This document shows positions 56,237 through 64,000 of a stretch of DNA of 64,000 bases, piece by piece. Both the position numbers and the translations under genes were made by a program. The stretch is from an uncultured Methanobrevibacter sp. (GTDB lineage Archaea > Methanobacteriota > Methanobacteria > Methanobacteriales > Methanobacteriaceae). The stretch's first letter is position 1. The number at the start of each line of letters is the position of its first letter. The notes below the pieces were generated by a model, which did no database searches, was not told the origin of the DNA, and saw only the letters and a program-made list of their open reading frames with translations. The stretch lies in assembly GCA_902774685.1 (NCBI GenBank), contig CACYJH010000024.1, positions 1-64,000 on the forward strand. The letters run 5' to 3'.

Positions 56237-56564
56237 ATTTTAACCCCCAGTAAATTACTGCAATAAGAATTCCAAGAGTTACCATAACATAAAATGTCAT
56301 TTTTTCCAAGGAATCTGATTGTTCAGATTTTATTTTGCTTGCAAGAGGCATATTTGTAAAGAACAATACTCCAGCCAATATGACTACAATAACGGAAGCG
56401 ATTACGCTGACATGTCTAAGGAATAATGCAGCAAGTATCAATGAAACGAATATCAGGAATTCTGCTGCAAGAGCCCCTGAAACATTATCCATAGTTGTAG
56501 GGTCTTTAGATAAGTTTGACTTAAGTCCTTTAATAGAATCCAAGAATTTTTGGTATAAAGCCAT
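56229..56564 (-). CDS. ehbG: Energy-converting hydrogenase B membrane subunit G
   Basis: 111 residues, a soluble first 30 residues ([26 protein letters not shown]) then three spans ([58 protein letters not shown]). Named by order. Start overlaps the ehbF stop by 1 nt. Confidence 0.85.
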   Translation of the reverse strand: MALYQKFLDSIKGLKSNLSKDPTTMDNVSGALAAEFLIFVSLILAALFLRHVSVIASVIVVILAGVLFFTNMPLASKIKSEQSDSLEKMTFYVMVTLGILIAVIYWGLKYV

Positions 56565-58045
56565 TAGATCAATCCTCCTGCAAATGGAATGAATATATCA
56601 GTTACAATGTTTGGGAAAATACCTAAGACCAAACAAATGATAAGCAATACTGCTACAGAGAATACTGTAGCTTTTGGGATTTTCTCATGAGCAAACTTCA
56701 AGTCTTTTGGTTTTGGCTGCAAGTATACTGTATGGAATGCCTTTACAAATGTGAAGAATATTACAACACTTACAATGATTGCAAGTATAGCAAGTTCAGT
56801 GTATCCTGCATCCAAAGCCGCCTGTACAAGCATCAATTTACTTTGGAAACCGTTGAATGGAGGAACACCTGCCAATGCAAATCCACCAAGCAATACCATA
56901 ATAGCCATTGTTGAATCAACCGCAATCAAACCACCTAATTTTCTGGTGTCTGATGTTTTTGTAAGGTAGTATACTGTACCGAATCCAATGAACAATAATG
57001 CAGTTATCACAATTTCATTTGTTGCCTGGAACAACGCTGCAGCAATGGAATATTCTGTACCTATACCAAAACCTAAAGCAATGAAACCAAGTTCTCCTAC
57101 AGCCAAGAATGCTATCATTCTTCTAAAGTCTACCTCCATTGCAGACATTGCAATGCTTAAAACCATTGCAAGAATAGCAAATACAATTATTGCTGTATTG
57201 AAGTAAGGTATATATGCAAATATCTTATACAATGCAATTCCAAATGCAAGCATGCATAATACTGAAAATCCTTGCAATATTGCAGAACCGTTAGGTCTTG
57301 CCTTGGAGTAAACAGCTGATTTTATAGTGTGGAATGGAGGCAAACCTGCTGAGTATAGCCATCCAAACAATATTAAGGCAAAACCGATTACCAAACTTGG
57401 AGAATATGGGTTTACGAAATTATTGCTTATTGCATAAATTATATCGTTGATGTTTACTGAACCAACTGTCCCGAGTATAAATCCAATACCTAACAATAGC
57501 ATTGGACCTCCGATAGCACCTAAGATCAAATATTTCATTGCAATCTCATAATTGTCTTCTGTGCTTGATGCGATAATGATACCTACTTGAGTGAGTGCTG
57601 TAATCTCAAAGAACACATACATATTGAATATATCATTTGAAAGCATCAATGCAGTTACAGATGCTATACCCATAAAGATAAGGTACAAATAAGGTCCGGA
57701 AACTTCTTTTTTCTCTGCGAAGTATGTGAGCACTGCCAAAAATGCTACAATGCCCATAAGGAATATGAAAATTCTTTCAATATTTCCAAATAGATAAACA
57801 ATACCAGTATTATAACTAGCTGCAAGGGTACCAACCAGATTTGATGGAAGGGAACTTGCAATAAGTGCTGGGTCATGACCACCGAAGTATTGAACACCAA
57901 CAGCAGCGATAATTGCAATCAAAGGAATTGCAATAGCTACAACAAGGGATATTGCCTTTACGGTTTTATCCTTGCCACCAAATATGTTAACAATCAAAGC
58001 AGCTAATATTGGAACGACAACCATTAATGGAATTAGATAATTCAT
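56564..58045 (-). CDS. ehbF: Energy-converting hydrogenase B subunit F (NuoL/M/N, MnhD-like)
   Basis: 493 residues with about 14 spans, the main ion-pumping subunit. Conserved charges lie in [20 protein letters not shown] (glutamate of the TM5 motif, about 135-154) and in [37 protein letters not shown] (lysine motif, about 223-260). [22 protein letters not shown] continues the fold. Homologous to complex I antiporter subunits. Overlaps ehbE by 4 nt (ATGA). Confidence 0.95.
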   Translation of the reverse strand: MNYLIPLMVVVPILAALIVNIFGGKDKTVKAISLVVAIAIPLIAIIAAVGVQYFGGHDPALIASSLPSNLVGTLAASYNTGIVYLFGNIERIFIFLMGIVAFLAVLTYFAEKKEVSGPYLYLIFMGIASVTALMLSNDIFNMYVFFEITALTQVGIIIASSTEDNYEIAMKYLILGAIGGPMLLLGIGFILGTVGSVNINDIIYAISNNFVNPYSPSLVIGFALILFGWLYSAGLPPFHTIKSAVYSKARPNGSAILQGFSVLCMLAFGIALYKIFAYIPYFNTAIIVFAILAMVLSIAMSAMEVDFRRMIAFLAVGELGFIALGFGIGTEYSIAAALFQATNEIVITALLFIGFGTVYYLTKTSDTRKLGGLIAVDSTMAIMVLLGGFALAGVPPFNGFQSKLMLVQAALDAGYTELAILAIIVSVVIFFTFVKAFHTVYLQPKPKDLKFAHEKIPKATVFSVAVLLIICLVLGIFPNIVTDIFIPFAGGLI

Positions 58046-58404
58046 TTTTCATCCCCCATCATTTCAGATACGCTTAAGGTTCCATGCTTTCTATATAGAA
58101 CCATAGCTAAAGCCAACATCACTGCTAAAGTACTTGCACCAATTACAATACTTGTAAGAACTAATGCTTGAGGCAAAGGATATGCTGAATTAGCAGCAAA
58201 CCAATCTGCAGACATGCCTGGCAAGAAGATTGGCACTACTCCACCTGCTTTATAGCCTAAGCAGATCAGGAATAGGTTTGCTCCTTCCTCAATAAAAGCA
58301 ATACCGATAATCTTCTTGATCAGATTATCTATGAATACTGCTGCAAAAAGTCCGATAATTATAAATGCACCAGAAGCAAATAGAGAAGCCATTTGAAGAT
58401 CCAT
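58042..58404 (-). CDS. ehbE: Energy-converting hydrogenase B subunit E, MnhC/NuoK-like
   Basis: 120 residues, three spans with the NuoK-type [20 protein letters not shown] and [29 protein letters not shown]. The glutamates in the second span correspond to the proton-path residues of NuoK. Start overlaps the ehbD stop by 1 nt. Confidence 0.9.
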   Translation of the reverse strand: MDLQMASLFASGAFIIIGLFAAVFIDNLIKKIIGIAFIEEGANLFLICLGYKAGGVVPIFLPGMSADWFAANSAYPLPQALVLTSIVIGASTLAVMLALAMVLYRKHGTLSVSEMMGDEK

Positions 58405-58637
58405 TATGCCTCCCTCCTTCTAGTTTTCAAAACAGCCAATGCGATAAATACTGGGACAATAGCTCCTTCCACAATAGCTTGTGTCAATGCTACATCTGGA
58501 GCAAGGAGCAATTGGAAGAGAATCGCTACACAGAACCCAGAAATGCCTGTTAAGATAGCTGCCTTAAGTAAGTCATTTTGTAAAAGTGCGATAATAGCGC
58601 TTACAACTGCAACAATAATTAATACAACCTCAATCAT
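58404..58637 (-). CDS. ehbD: Energy-converting hydrogenase B subunit D, DUF4040/MbhD-like
   Basis: About 77 residues, three spans, with the MbhD/MrpA-C-terminal motif [52 protein letters not shown]. Several ATGs precede; I prefer 58637 (MIEVVLIIV), 9 nt after GAGG. An ATG at 58661 would add eight residues. Overlaps the end of ehbC. Confidence 0.85.
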   Translation of the reverse strand: MIEVVLIIVAVVSAIIALLQNDLLKAAILTGISGFCVAILFQLLLAPDVALTQAIVEGAIVPVFIALAVLKTRRREA

Positions 58638-59073
58638 TGCCATCATCCTCACTTTCTTCATCTAATTCTTCACTTGAATCATCACTCATATCCAAATTAT
58701 CTTCAAGAAGAACTTCATTTATCAATTCAGTTTCCTCTTCTTCATCTTCAGAAGTCTCTTCAAGACTTGGATTAAGTACAGGATTATTGAGAATATCTTC
58801 TCCATGGAAATAAGCATTGGCTAAGGCATGAGCCAATAATGGAGCTAAGAATAAATAAATAAGAGCGAATAAAGGTTGACCTATTGCTATAAATGCAATT
58901 ATGCCTGCAATATCAACAATCCCCAAAATATGAATTCTAGCATAGACTACATTATCCAAGTTTCTATCAATTCTTAAAACACCTACTGTTGCAATAATTA
59001 TCAAAAGTGCAGAAATGATAAGCAAAATTGATTGGATGAGATTAATTATACCAGCATCAATTCCAAACATCAT
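58630..59073 (-). CDS. ehbC: Energy-converting hydrogenase B subunit C, MnhG-like
   Basis: 147 residues. Three spans of MrpG/MnhG type ([51 protein letters not shown]). The last 50 residues are extremely acidic ([17 protein letters not shown] to ESEDDGND), longer than usual for the family. Overlaps ehbB by 4 nt. Confidence 0.88.
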   Translation of the reverse strand: MMFGIDAGIINLIQSILLIISALLIIIATVGVLRIDRNLDNVVYARIHILGIVDIAGIIAFIAIGQPLFALIYLFLAPLLAHALANAYFHGEDILNNPVLNPSLEETSEDEEEETELINEVLLEDNLDMSDDSSEELDEESEDDGND

Positions 59074-59318
59074 CCGGCCCTCCTAATAACTGCTGCATAA
59101 GCTATTGTTCCAACAATACCCAATAAGAGTAAAGCTAAAGCAATATCTTTGAAAAATCCGATATTATGAATAGTACCGACTGTTATAAGAAGCAAAGTAA
59201 GTGCTAAAGTAAATGAAGAAGTACCTATAAGTCCCATGGATGTAGATTTATATGTAATAATCCTCAAAGTTGCAAATGAAAATACAATCAATGCAATTAT
59301 TAAAAAATTAAAAAACAC
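59070..59318 (-). CDS. ehbB: Energy-converting hydrogenase B subunit B, MnhF-like
   Basis: 82 residues, three spans (FFNFLIIALIVFSFATLRIITYK, LIGTSSFTLALTLLLITVG, FFKDIALALLLLGIVGTIAYAAVIRR). The start is GTG 59318; an in-frame TGA lies immediately upstream, so no earlier start exists, and the SD is poor. A TATA-like element on the minus strand (TTTATAAAT, 59376-59386) would put a transcription start about 37 nt upstream, so ehbB onward may have its own promoter. Confidence 0.85.
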   Translation of the reverse strand: MFFNFLIIALIVFSFATLRIITYKSTSMGLIGTSSFTLALTLLLITVGTIHNIGFFKDIALALLLLGIVGTIAYAAVIRRAG

Positions 59319-59458
59319 TCAGAAATCAATAAAATATTCATTATCATCACATTCTATGATTAATAAACTAAATCAGATTTATAAACATTACAAATAAGAT
59401 ACAAAATTCAATTAAATTATAAAATCGCTTATTTTCCTAAATTAATGCAAAAAGGAAC

Positions 59459-59773
59459 TTATTCCAGCATTCCCTTTATGTAAGGTTCAAATGGAATAAT
59501 GTCTTTAACATCTCTTGGAGCAATAACTGCAACTTTAATGACTTGATTTTCACTGTCCAAGTCTACAGATAATGTTCCTGGAGTTAAAGTAATACTGTTG
59601 GCCAAAATTGTTTGGGATATTGGTCTTTTCAATTCAGTATCAATATCAATCACAATAGGCTCAAAACCATTAGATTTGAAGATTCTTAAACACATATCTA
59701 TTGTGGATTTGATAATTTCTAAAATAAGAACCACTAAATAAGCAATCGCATAATAAATTCTACTTAAAAACAT
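59459..59773 (-). CDS. ehbA: Energy-converting hydrogenase B subunit A, MnhE-like
   Basis: 104 residues from ATG 59773 (MFLSRIYYAIAYLVVLILEIIKS). One or two spans, then a soluble domain with PISQTILANSITLTPGTLSVDLDSENQVIKVAVIAPRD, the MrpE signature. An upstream ATG at 59821 would add 16 residues without an SD. First of 17 ehb genes in the same order as in Methanothermobacter. 140 nt separate it from ehbB. Confidence 0.88.
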   Translation of the reverse strand: MFLSRIYYAIAYLVVLILEIIKSTIDMCLRIFKSNGFEPIVIDIDTELKRPISQTILANSITLTPGTLSVDLDSENQVIKVAVIAPRDVKDIIPFEPYIKGMLE

Positions 59774-60127
59774 TAAAATAACCCCATAATGTTTTAGTTT
59801 GATATATTTACAATAAGTCAAGAATTTATGAGAGATCAGTTAGGATTTTCTGTAAGAAAATTTAAACAGACCATAACAAATCATGATAAATTATCATAAA
59901 TATTCATGGCATTCCTATGACAAAATCCTCTCTTTAAAATTTGTAAAAAGAACACCATATAAATTATATATAATTATAAAAAAATTTCATTTTTATAATA
60001 TTGTTATAAACACTATTATTTATCATGATTATTTATTATAAATCTTTTTATATTTTTCATAAAAAATTAATCAAAAATTTCATAATATGAAAAATAGTAA
60101 TACTAAATGGATTAAAAATAATAAAAA
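59774..60127. promoter_or_regulatory. 354-base region upstream of the ehb cluster
   Basis: A+T-rich. TATA-like stretches for leftward transcription occur around 59960-59975 (AATTATATATAATT). A CATGATAAA-type element repeats near 59883 and 60022. No ORF. It should contain the main ehb promoter and the 3' end of the upstream membrane protein gene. Confidence 0.4.
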
Positions 60128-60856
60128 TTAGTGAAAAGAAGTTAAAAAATCAATGAAAAATATGATTTTGTTTGGAAACAATAAAAGGAAGATTATGACC
60201 ATAATCAGAAATAGAATTACTCCAAATTTCTTATGATATTCCCTATCTGAAAATGGGCTGAATGCCTTCACTCCGGATGGGGTGAATGAATCCAAAATTA
60301 TATGGCTGCACAAGCCTGAAAAGATTGAAAATACAAGCAATGTAAGATTAATTTTTAAAGGGGAAATAAATCCCATATTGATGGAAATAAGCAACAATGC
60401 AATAGCTATCAAAAATATTGGATATAACCTTTTATTGAGAAACAATAGCCCTAAGGAAATGATCACCATCAATAGAATCATCAAATTTATTGGATTGGTG
60501 AAATCCAAATCATATGAGGACAATCCAATCCCAAAAAACAGGAACAATGAAATGAAAATAGTCAGGACAAAAACTCCTAAAATAGAATGAGTAAATCCCC
60601 TATGGTTAGAAAGCAAGAATATGCCTCCTAAAAAAATAATCACCAACCCTAAGTAATAAGGAAGCCCCAGGAAATATAAGAACAATGACATCACAGCTCC
60701 AAGAGCAATCATGGTAAGTACATGATTCCTTTTGAAGTCATGGTCAAAGTCTGGAATATTTGCTGAGATTACCGCTAACGCAATAGCCAAAGGATCATAA
60801 AACATAAATAGAGAAAGTACAAACGCAAATATCGTATGGCCTTTATAAGAGGAAAT
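60128..60856 (-). CDS. YdjM/DUF457-like membrane-bound metal-dependent hydrolase
   Basis: About 242 residues with 7-8 spans. Metal-ligand motifs are IPDFDHDFKRNH and LSNHRGFTHSILG. The first ATG (60805) would start inside the first hydrophobic segment. The frame continues upstream as SSYKGHTIFAFVLSLF, which holds the family's conserved N-terminal histidine, but has no ATG, GTG or TTG before a stop. The best candidate is ATT at 60856, just after GGATGTG. Relatives in bacteria are LexA-regulated or hydrolase-like; function unknown. Leftward, upstream of ehbA. Confidence 0.75.
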   Translation of the reverse strand: MSSYKGHTIFAFVLSLFMFYDPLAIALAVISANIPDFDHDFKRNHVLTMIALGAVMSLFLYFLGLPYYLGLVIIFLGGIFLLSNHRGFTHSILGVFVLTIFISLFLFFGIGLSSYDLDFTNPINLMILLMVIISLGLLFLNKRLYPIFLIAIALLLISINMGFISPLKINLTLLVFSIFSGLCSHIILDSFTPSGVKAFSPFSDREYHKKFGVILFLIMVIIFLLLFPNKIIFFIDFLTSFH

Positions 60857-60993
60857 ACTAACACATCCTATTTAAATTAACACACTTATTATAAACAAAA
60901 CACTCCAAACAAGCATGTTCAAATAAATATTTGATTTTAAGTAGATATAAAGTAAATGAGAGCATTTGAGAAGTAATGAGATTTATTTTTTTT

Positions 60994-61731
60994 TTAATCA
61001 ATCATGCCAAAATACTCTAAAAATGCAATCATCTGCAAATAAGACCTTTCGCATATCCTTTCATTTGCATATCCGATGGCTGACAAGACTTCACAGGTTA
61101 CAGAAGGAATCTGTGACAAGTTAGCCTCATCCTCCAAAGCGCCTTTAAATGGAATCCCTGCTACAGGATAGATTATCTTTTCAGAACCTACCTTTTTGGA
61201 AATATAATCTGCAATGAAAAAGCTTGCATCACATGGCTTTTGAGTGCAGAATACCCCTTCCTTACCCGGGTTTGAATTAGGTGCAGATGAATGAAAATCC
61301 CCAATGGCTGAAACATTCAATTCCTTTGCCTTCTTTAAGATGATGTTTGTAATTGAATTAGGCAAATGTGTGGATCTGTTTAAGTCAATCCCATCAAAGT
61401 ATCTTGAATTATCCATAGTGCTTTTTGGAGAGGCAAATGGAATAATGTAAATGGTTCCGTTCAACTCTGCATCAAAGATTTTATCGATTAATTTCAATGC
61501 GGATATTTGAGGCGCCAATTCATTTCCATGAACTCCTGCAACAAGCATCAAATTAGGATAAGAATCACCAATCTTAATCATAGGAGTTCCCTTTATGGCT
61601 TGATTTAAAATGAATTTGGAATTGTCAGATAATTCAATGTTGTTGAAAATATTTCTGTTTGCAGAGATAAAGCCTCCACTTTCTTTAGAAATAATTTCCA
61701 ATTCCAAATTATTCTTATTTAAATCATCCAT
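60994..61731 (-). CDS. Succinylglutamate desuccinylase/aspartoacylase-family zinc deacylase
   Basis: 245 residues of the M14-like AstE/AspA family. Zinc ligands and catalytic residues: VAGVHGNELAPQ (His and Glu, about 66-77), FDGIDLNRSTHLP (Arg, about 112-124), AIGDFHSSAPNSNPG (His, about 143-157) and VTCEVLSAIG with the catalytic Glu. Substrate unknown; relatives deacylate N-acyl amino acids. ATG 61731 with GGTGAT upstream is preferred over an adjacent TTG. Divergent from argG. Confidence 0.85.
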   Translation of the reverse strand: MDDLNKNNLELEIISKESGGFISANRNIFNNIELSDNSKFILNQAIKGTPMIKIGDSYPNLMLVAGVHGNELAPQISALKLIDKIFDAELNGTIYIIPFASPKSTMDNSRYFDGIDLNRSTHLPNSITNIILKKAKELNVSAIGDFHSSAPNSNPGKEGVFCTQKPCDASFFIADYISKKVGSEKIIYPVAGIPFKGALEDEANLSQIPSVTCEVLSAIGYANERICERSYLQMIAFLEYFGMID

Positions 61732-62005
61732 CAAATCACCTTTTAAAAAAAATAGAATTTAAAGTTTTTAACTTAGAAAACTTGTACTAAAAGCAATAAT
61801 ATTAACTTTAAAAAAATTGTACTATACGCATAAAAGTTTTTAGTAATTTACATAATTTTACAGTAATTAATTTATAGTTTATTTTATTTAAACTTAAAAT
61901 TATATATAATAAAAAACAAAAATTAAAATGTTATATTAATTAACAAAGATTTTTAACTAAAATTTTTATTAAATTAACAATTATTAAATAATATAAGTGA
62001 TTATT

Positions 62006-63106
62006 ATGGAAAAAGTCGTTCTTGCATTCAGTGGAGGATTAGACACCACTGTATGTGTTAAATTATTGGAAGAAGAATATAATTATGAAGTAATTACTGC
62101 ATGTGTTGATGTTGGTCAACCTCCTGAAGAATTGGAAAAATCCCAAAATTCTGCAGATAAGATCAACACTGGTAAACATTACATCATAGATGCTAAAGAT
62201 GAATTTGCAAATGAATACATTGCAAGAGGAATCAAGGCAAATGCAGAATATGAAGGATACCCATTAAGCACTGCACTTGCAAGACCTTTAATTGCAATGA
62301 AAATCATTGAAATTGCAGAAAAAGAAGGCGCAACTGCAATTGCACACGGATGTACCGGAAAAGGAAATGACCAATTCAGATTCGAGGCTATCATCAGATC
62401 AATGTCTGACTTTAAGATCATTGCTCCAATTAGAGAAATGAACTTAACAAGAACTGAAGAAGTGGCTTACGCAAAAGAGCACGGCCTCAACTTATCTTAT
62501 GATAAAATCTACAGTATTGATGAAAACCTTTGGGGAAGAGCTATCGAAGGGGATGTGCTTGAAGACCCTGCAAATGAACCTCCTGAAGAAATCTATGAAT
62601 GGACCAAATCTGCTGAAGACGCTAAAGACACTCCTACAAAAGTAAGCATTGAATTTGAAGAAGGAGTTCCTGTAGCTATCAACGGAGAAATGATGGGACT
62701 TGTAGACCTTATCAACAAGGCAAATGAAATTGCTGGTGAAAACGGGGTAGGTAGAGTTGACATCATCGAAAACAGAATGATTGGTCTTAAAAGTAGGGAA
62801 ACCTATGAAGTTCCAGGTGCTAAATTATTGATTGCCGCTCACAAGGCTTTAGAGCAATTGGTCTTAACTGTAGATGAATTAAGATTTGCAGATTATATGA
62901 GCACATTATATGCTGATTTAGTTTACGAAGCATTATGGCAAGAGCCTTTAAGAGAAGACCTCGATCAAGCTTTCGACCATATGCAAAGAAGAGTTAGCGG
63001 TGAAGTTGTAATGAAATTATTCAAAGGTTCCATTCAACCATTAAGCAGAAAATCACCTTTCAGCTTACACAGCATTGAACAAATCACCTTTGAAGACAAA
63101 TGCTAA
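62006..63106 (+). CDS. argG: Argininosuccinate synthase
   Basis: 366 residues joining citrulline and aspartate with ATP in arginine synthesis. ATP loop [18 protein letters not shown] at the N-terminus, [16 protein letters not shown] (about 84-99), [18 protein letters not shown] (about 111-128) and the C-terminal [18 protein letters not shown] little shorter than bacterial ArgG (about 400). ATG 62006 follows AAGTGAT; the GTG at 61997 is part of that SD. A 10-bp hairpin terminator follows. Confidence 0.97.
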   Translation: MEKVVLAFSGGLDTTVCVKLLEEEYNYEVITACVDVGQPPEELEKSQNSADKINTGKHYIIDAKDEFANEYIARGIKANAEYEGYPLSTALARPLIAMKIIEIAEKEGATAIAHGCTGKGNDQFRFEAIIRSMSDFKIIAPIREMNLTRTEEVAYAKEHGLNLSYDKIYSIDENLWGRAIEGDVLEDPANEPPEEIYEWTKSAEDAKDTPTKVSIEFEEGVPVAINGEMMGLVDLINKANEIAGENGVGRVDIIENRMIGLKSRETYEVPGAKLLIAAHKALEQLVLTVDELRFADYMSTLYADLVYEALWQEPLREDLDQAFDHMQRRVSGEVVMKLFKGSIQPLSRKSPFSLHSIEQITFEDKC

Positions 63107-63118
63107 CTATCAAAAATT

Positions 63119-63150
63119 AAATAGATAATTGATTTTATCTATTTTTTATT
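63119..63150 (+). terminator. 10-bp hairpin with T tract after argG
   Basis: AAATAGATAA (63119-63128) and TTATCTATTT (63135-63144), perfect, 6-nt loop, continuing into TTTATTTATTTTTTT, 12 nt after the stop codon. Confidence 0.75.
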
Positions 63151-63305
63151 TATTTTTTTAATTTTTTTAAAACTTAACCTATCAAAGTAATGCTTTTTTT
63201 GCATAAACAAAAATAAGATATTTTTTTAAATACCTAAAATAATTTTAATAAATTAGTAAAATAATGCATAAGCTAAAAACTTTTTAATTTGCAAAATAAT
63301 TCATA

Positions 63306-63374
63306 TCAGCAAATATGCAAAAACTTTATAAATAAAAAAAAATAAATAATAATCCGAGAATAATATGTACTCAA
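63306..63374 (-). CDS. Candidate 22-residue hydrophobic peptide in hairpin locus B
   Basis: TTG at 63374, 22 codons, TGA. The peptide begins MSTYYSRIIIYFF and ends LFIKFLHIC. The SD GGGGGTGAT (63381-63389) is nearly the full anti-SD complement and lies 6 nt upstream, as in locus A. Codons 2-7 lie in one arm of a 13-bp inverted repeat, so translation could be gated by RNA structure. Length equals that of the 38383-38451 ORF. Translation is unproven. Confidence 0.35.
   Translation of the reverse strand: MSTYYSRIIIYFFLFIKFLHIC
63325..63334 (+). promoter_or_regulatory. TATA box of hairpin locus B (plus strand)
   Basis: TTTATAAATA preceded by the BRE-like GCAAAAAC. The predicted start is near 63352, just before the inverted repeat. 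It lies inside the minus-strand 22-codon ORF. Confidence 0.5.
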
Positions 63375-63445
63375 TTACATATCACCCCCTTTACATATGT
63401 TTTTTTTAAAAATTAAACCTTTGCATATTATTCTCGCCTTTTTTA
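63352..63445 (+). ncRNA. Candidate structured RNA B, about 90 nt
   Basis: CGAGAATAATATG (63355-63367) and CATATTATTCTCG (63424-63436) are a perfect 13-bp terminal stem, extendable by a G-U and an A-U pair, with CCTTTTTT directly after it. Inside, ACATAT/ATATGT (63377-63382, 63395-63400) forms a second helix around a C-rich loop. With the TATA box 25 nt upstream this is a complete small transcription unit between convergent argG and sfsA. No known RNA family recognised. Confidence 0.5.
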
Positions 63446-63550
63446 AATCTATTTTTCATTATTTTTAAAATTAGAGTTAAATATGCTTTTTTTAAAAAAA
63501 AGAATCCTTATATCAATTAAGTATTTTTATTTGAATATCTTTAATCTTGA
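63446..63550. other. Remainder of the argG-sfsA gap
   Basis: A+T-rich, with long T and A runs that would end the leftward sfsA transcript. A weak TATA-like stretch for leftward transcription into locus B may lie near 63460-63475. No gene seen. Confidence 0.35.
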
Positions 63551-64000
63551 TTAGTTTTCTAAACTAAAATCAAGTGAGTTTCCAACCAATTCAATATTTT
63601 CCAAGGTGTTTTCAGTTTTATAGACAAGAATCTCCACACCTTCATCGTATGCCCTATTCAAAGTTTTGGAAAACTCGGGATCATTTTCCCAATTAGGTCT
63701 GAAACTATTCCCATTCGGATGTTCAATCAGGAAAAATACAACTGAACGGATTCCCTCTTTTTTAAGTGAAATAAGCTCTTCCAAATGTTTTCTGCCTCTT
63801 TCAGTAGGGGCATCTGGAAACTGTGCAATTCCATCCTTGATTAAAGTGACTGATTTTACTTCAACATATGTTTCATCAATCGGATTCTTATTGCTGTCTA
63901 GATTAGCCAAATAAATGTCTATTCTTGAATTGCCAATTGTCTTTTCAGATTCCACAACCTCATAGCCAGACAATTCCTTAATTTTTTTATTTGAAATAGC
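63551..64000 (-). CDS. sfsA: SfsA-family protein, C-terminal part
   Basis: The reading frame is open to the window edge; about 149 C-terminal residues are visible. Signatures: SRIDIYLANLD, TYVEVKSVTLI (nuclease-like ExK), FPDAPTERGRKHLEELISLKKEGIRSVVFFLIEHP. SfsA was named for sugar fermentation stimulation in E. coli; the fold combines an OB-like and a PD-(D/E)XK-like domain and binds DNA nonspecifically. The true start lies beyond 64000; the TTG at 63973 is internal. Confidence 0.9.
   Translation of the reverse strand, partial: AISNKKIKELSGYEVVESEKTIGNSRIDIYLANLDSNKNPIDETYVEVKSVTLIKDGIAQFPDAPTERGRKHLEELISLKKEGIRSVVFFLIEHPNGNSFRPNWENDPEFSKTLNRAYDEGVEILVYKTENTLENIELVGNSLDFSLEN

Overview
This window reads as the chromosome of an AT-rich hydrogenotrophic methanogen of the order Methanobacteriales, most likely Methanobrevibacter. 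The evidence is the coenzyme M genes comB and comC, the F420 gene cofG, the methanopterin gene mptA, a complete 17-gene energy-converting hydrogenase B cluster (ehbA to ehbQ), archaeal information-processing genes (nop5, fibrillarin, aCPSF1, psmB, trm1, taw2), a split family B DNA polymerase, and ribosome binding sites of the GGTGAT/GGAGGTG type. Intergenic DNA is extremely A+T rich. I found no rRNA, tRNA, insertion sequence, integrase or CRISPR array.

Layout. 1-5 kb: partial lipoprotein, NSS transporter, serS, radical SAM protein and an unknown partner. 5-13.8 kb: comB, TraB-family membrane protein, DUF1922 zinc protein, CorC-like protein, Na/Ca antiporter, tRNA thiolation enzyme, DegT aminotransferase, trm1. 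14-20 kb: Lrp regulator, mptA, ABC1/UbiB kinase, secreted protein, a 48-residue membrane peptide, zinc ribbon, DUF2120-like protein. 20-29 kb: cofG, geranylgeranyl reductase, taw2, psmB, aCPSF1, purM, comC. 29.9-35.6 kb: a leftward cluster pyrD-pyrK-AI2E-polB1-DGC-unknown. 35.9-38 kb: nop5-flpA. 38.9-44.8 kb: leftward coaBC, two surface proteins, pheA, two four-CBS proteins. 45.4-49 kb: nucleotidyltransferase, Cas4-like protein, azlCD. 49-59.8 kb: the ehb cluster (leftward). 60-64 kb: YdjM-like membrane protein, M14 deacylase, argG, partial sfsA.

How the genes work together. comB/comC, cofG and mptA supply the methanogenic cofactors. Ehb uses the ion gradient and H2 to reduce ferredoxin for carbon assimilation. 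pyrD/K, purM, pheA, argG and coaBC are biosynthetic. trm1, taw2, the thiolation enzyme, serS, nop5 and flpA handle RNA modification and translation.

The most unusual material lies between genes. Two orphan loci (about 38.38-38.53 and 63.30-63.45 kb), each between convergent genes, carry a long inverted repeat and a strong plus-strand TATA box, and on the minus strand a 22-codon hydrophobic ORF with a Shine-Dalgarno (SD) sequence exactly 6 nt from its start. They could be paired ncRNA/peptide units resembling type I toxin-antitoxin loci. In addition, many genes end in long hairpins that overlap the stop codon, and several 3' or 5' gene ends are duplicated in tandem.
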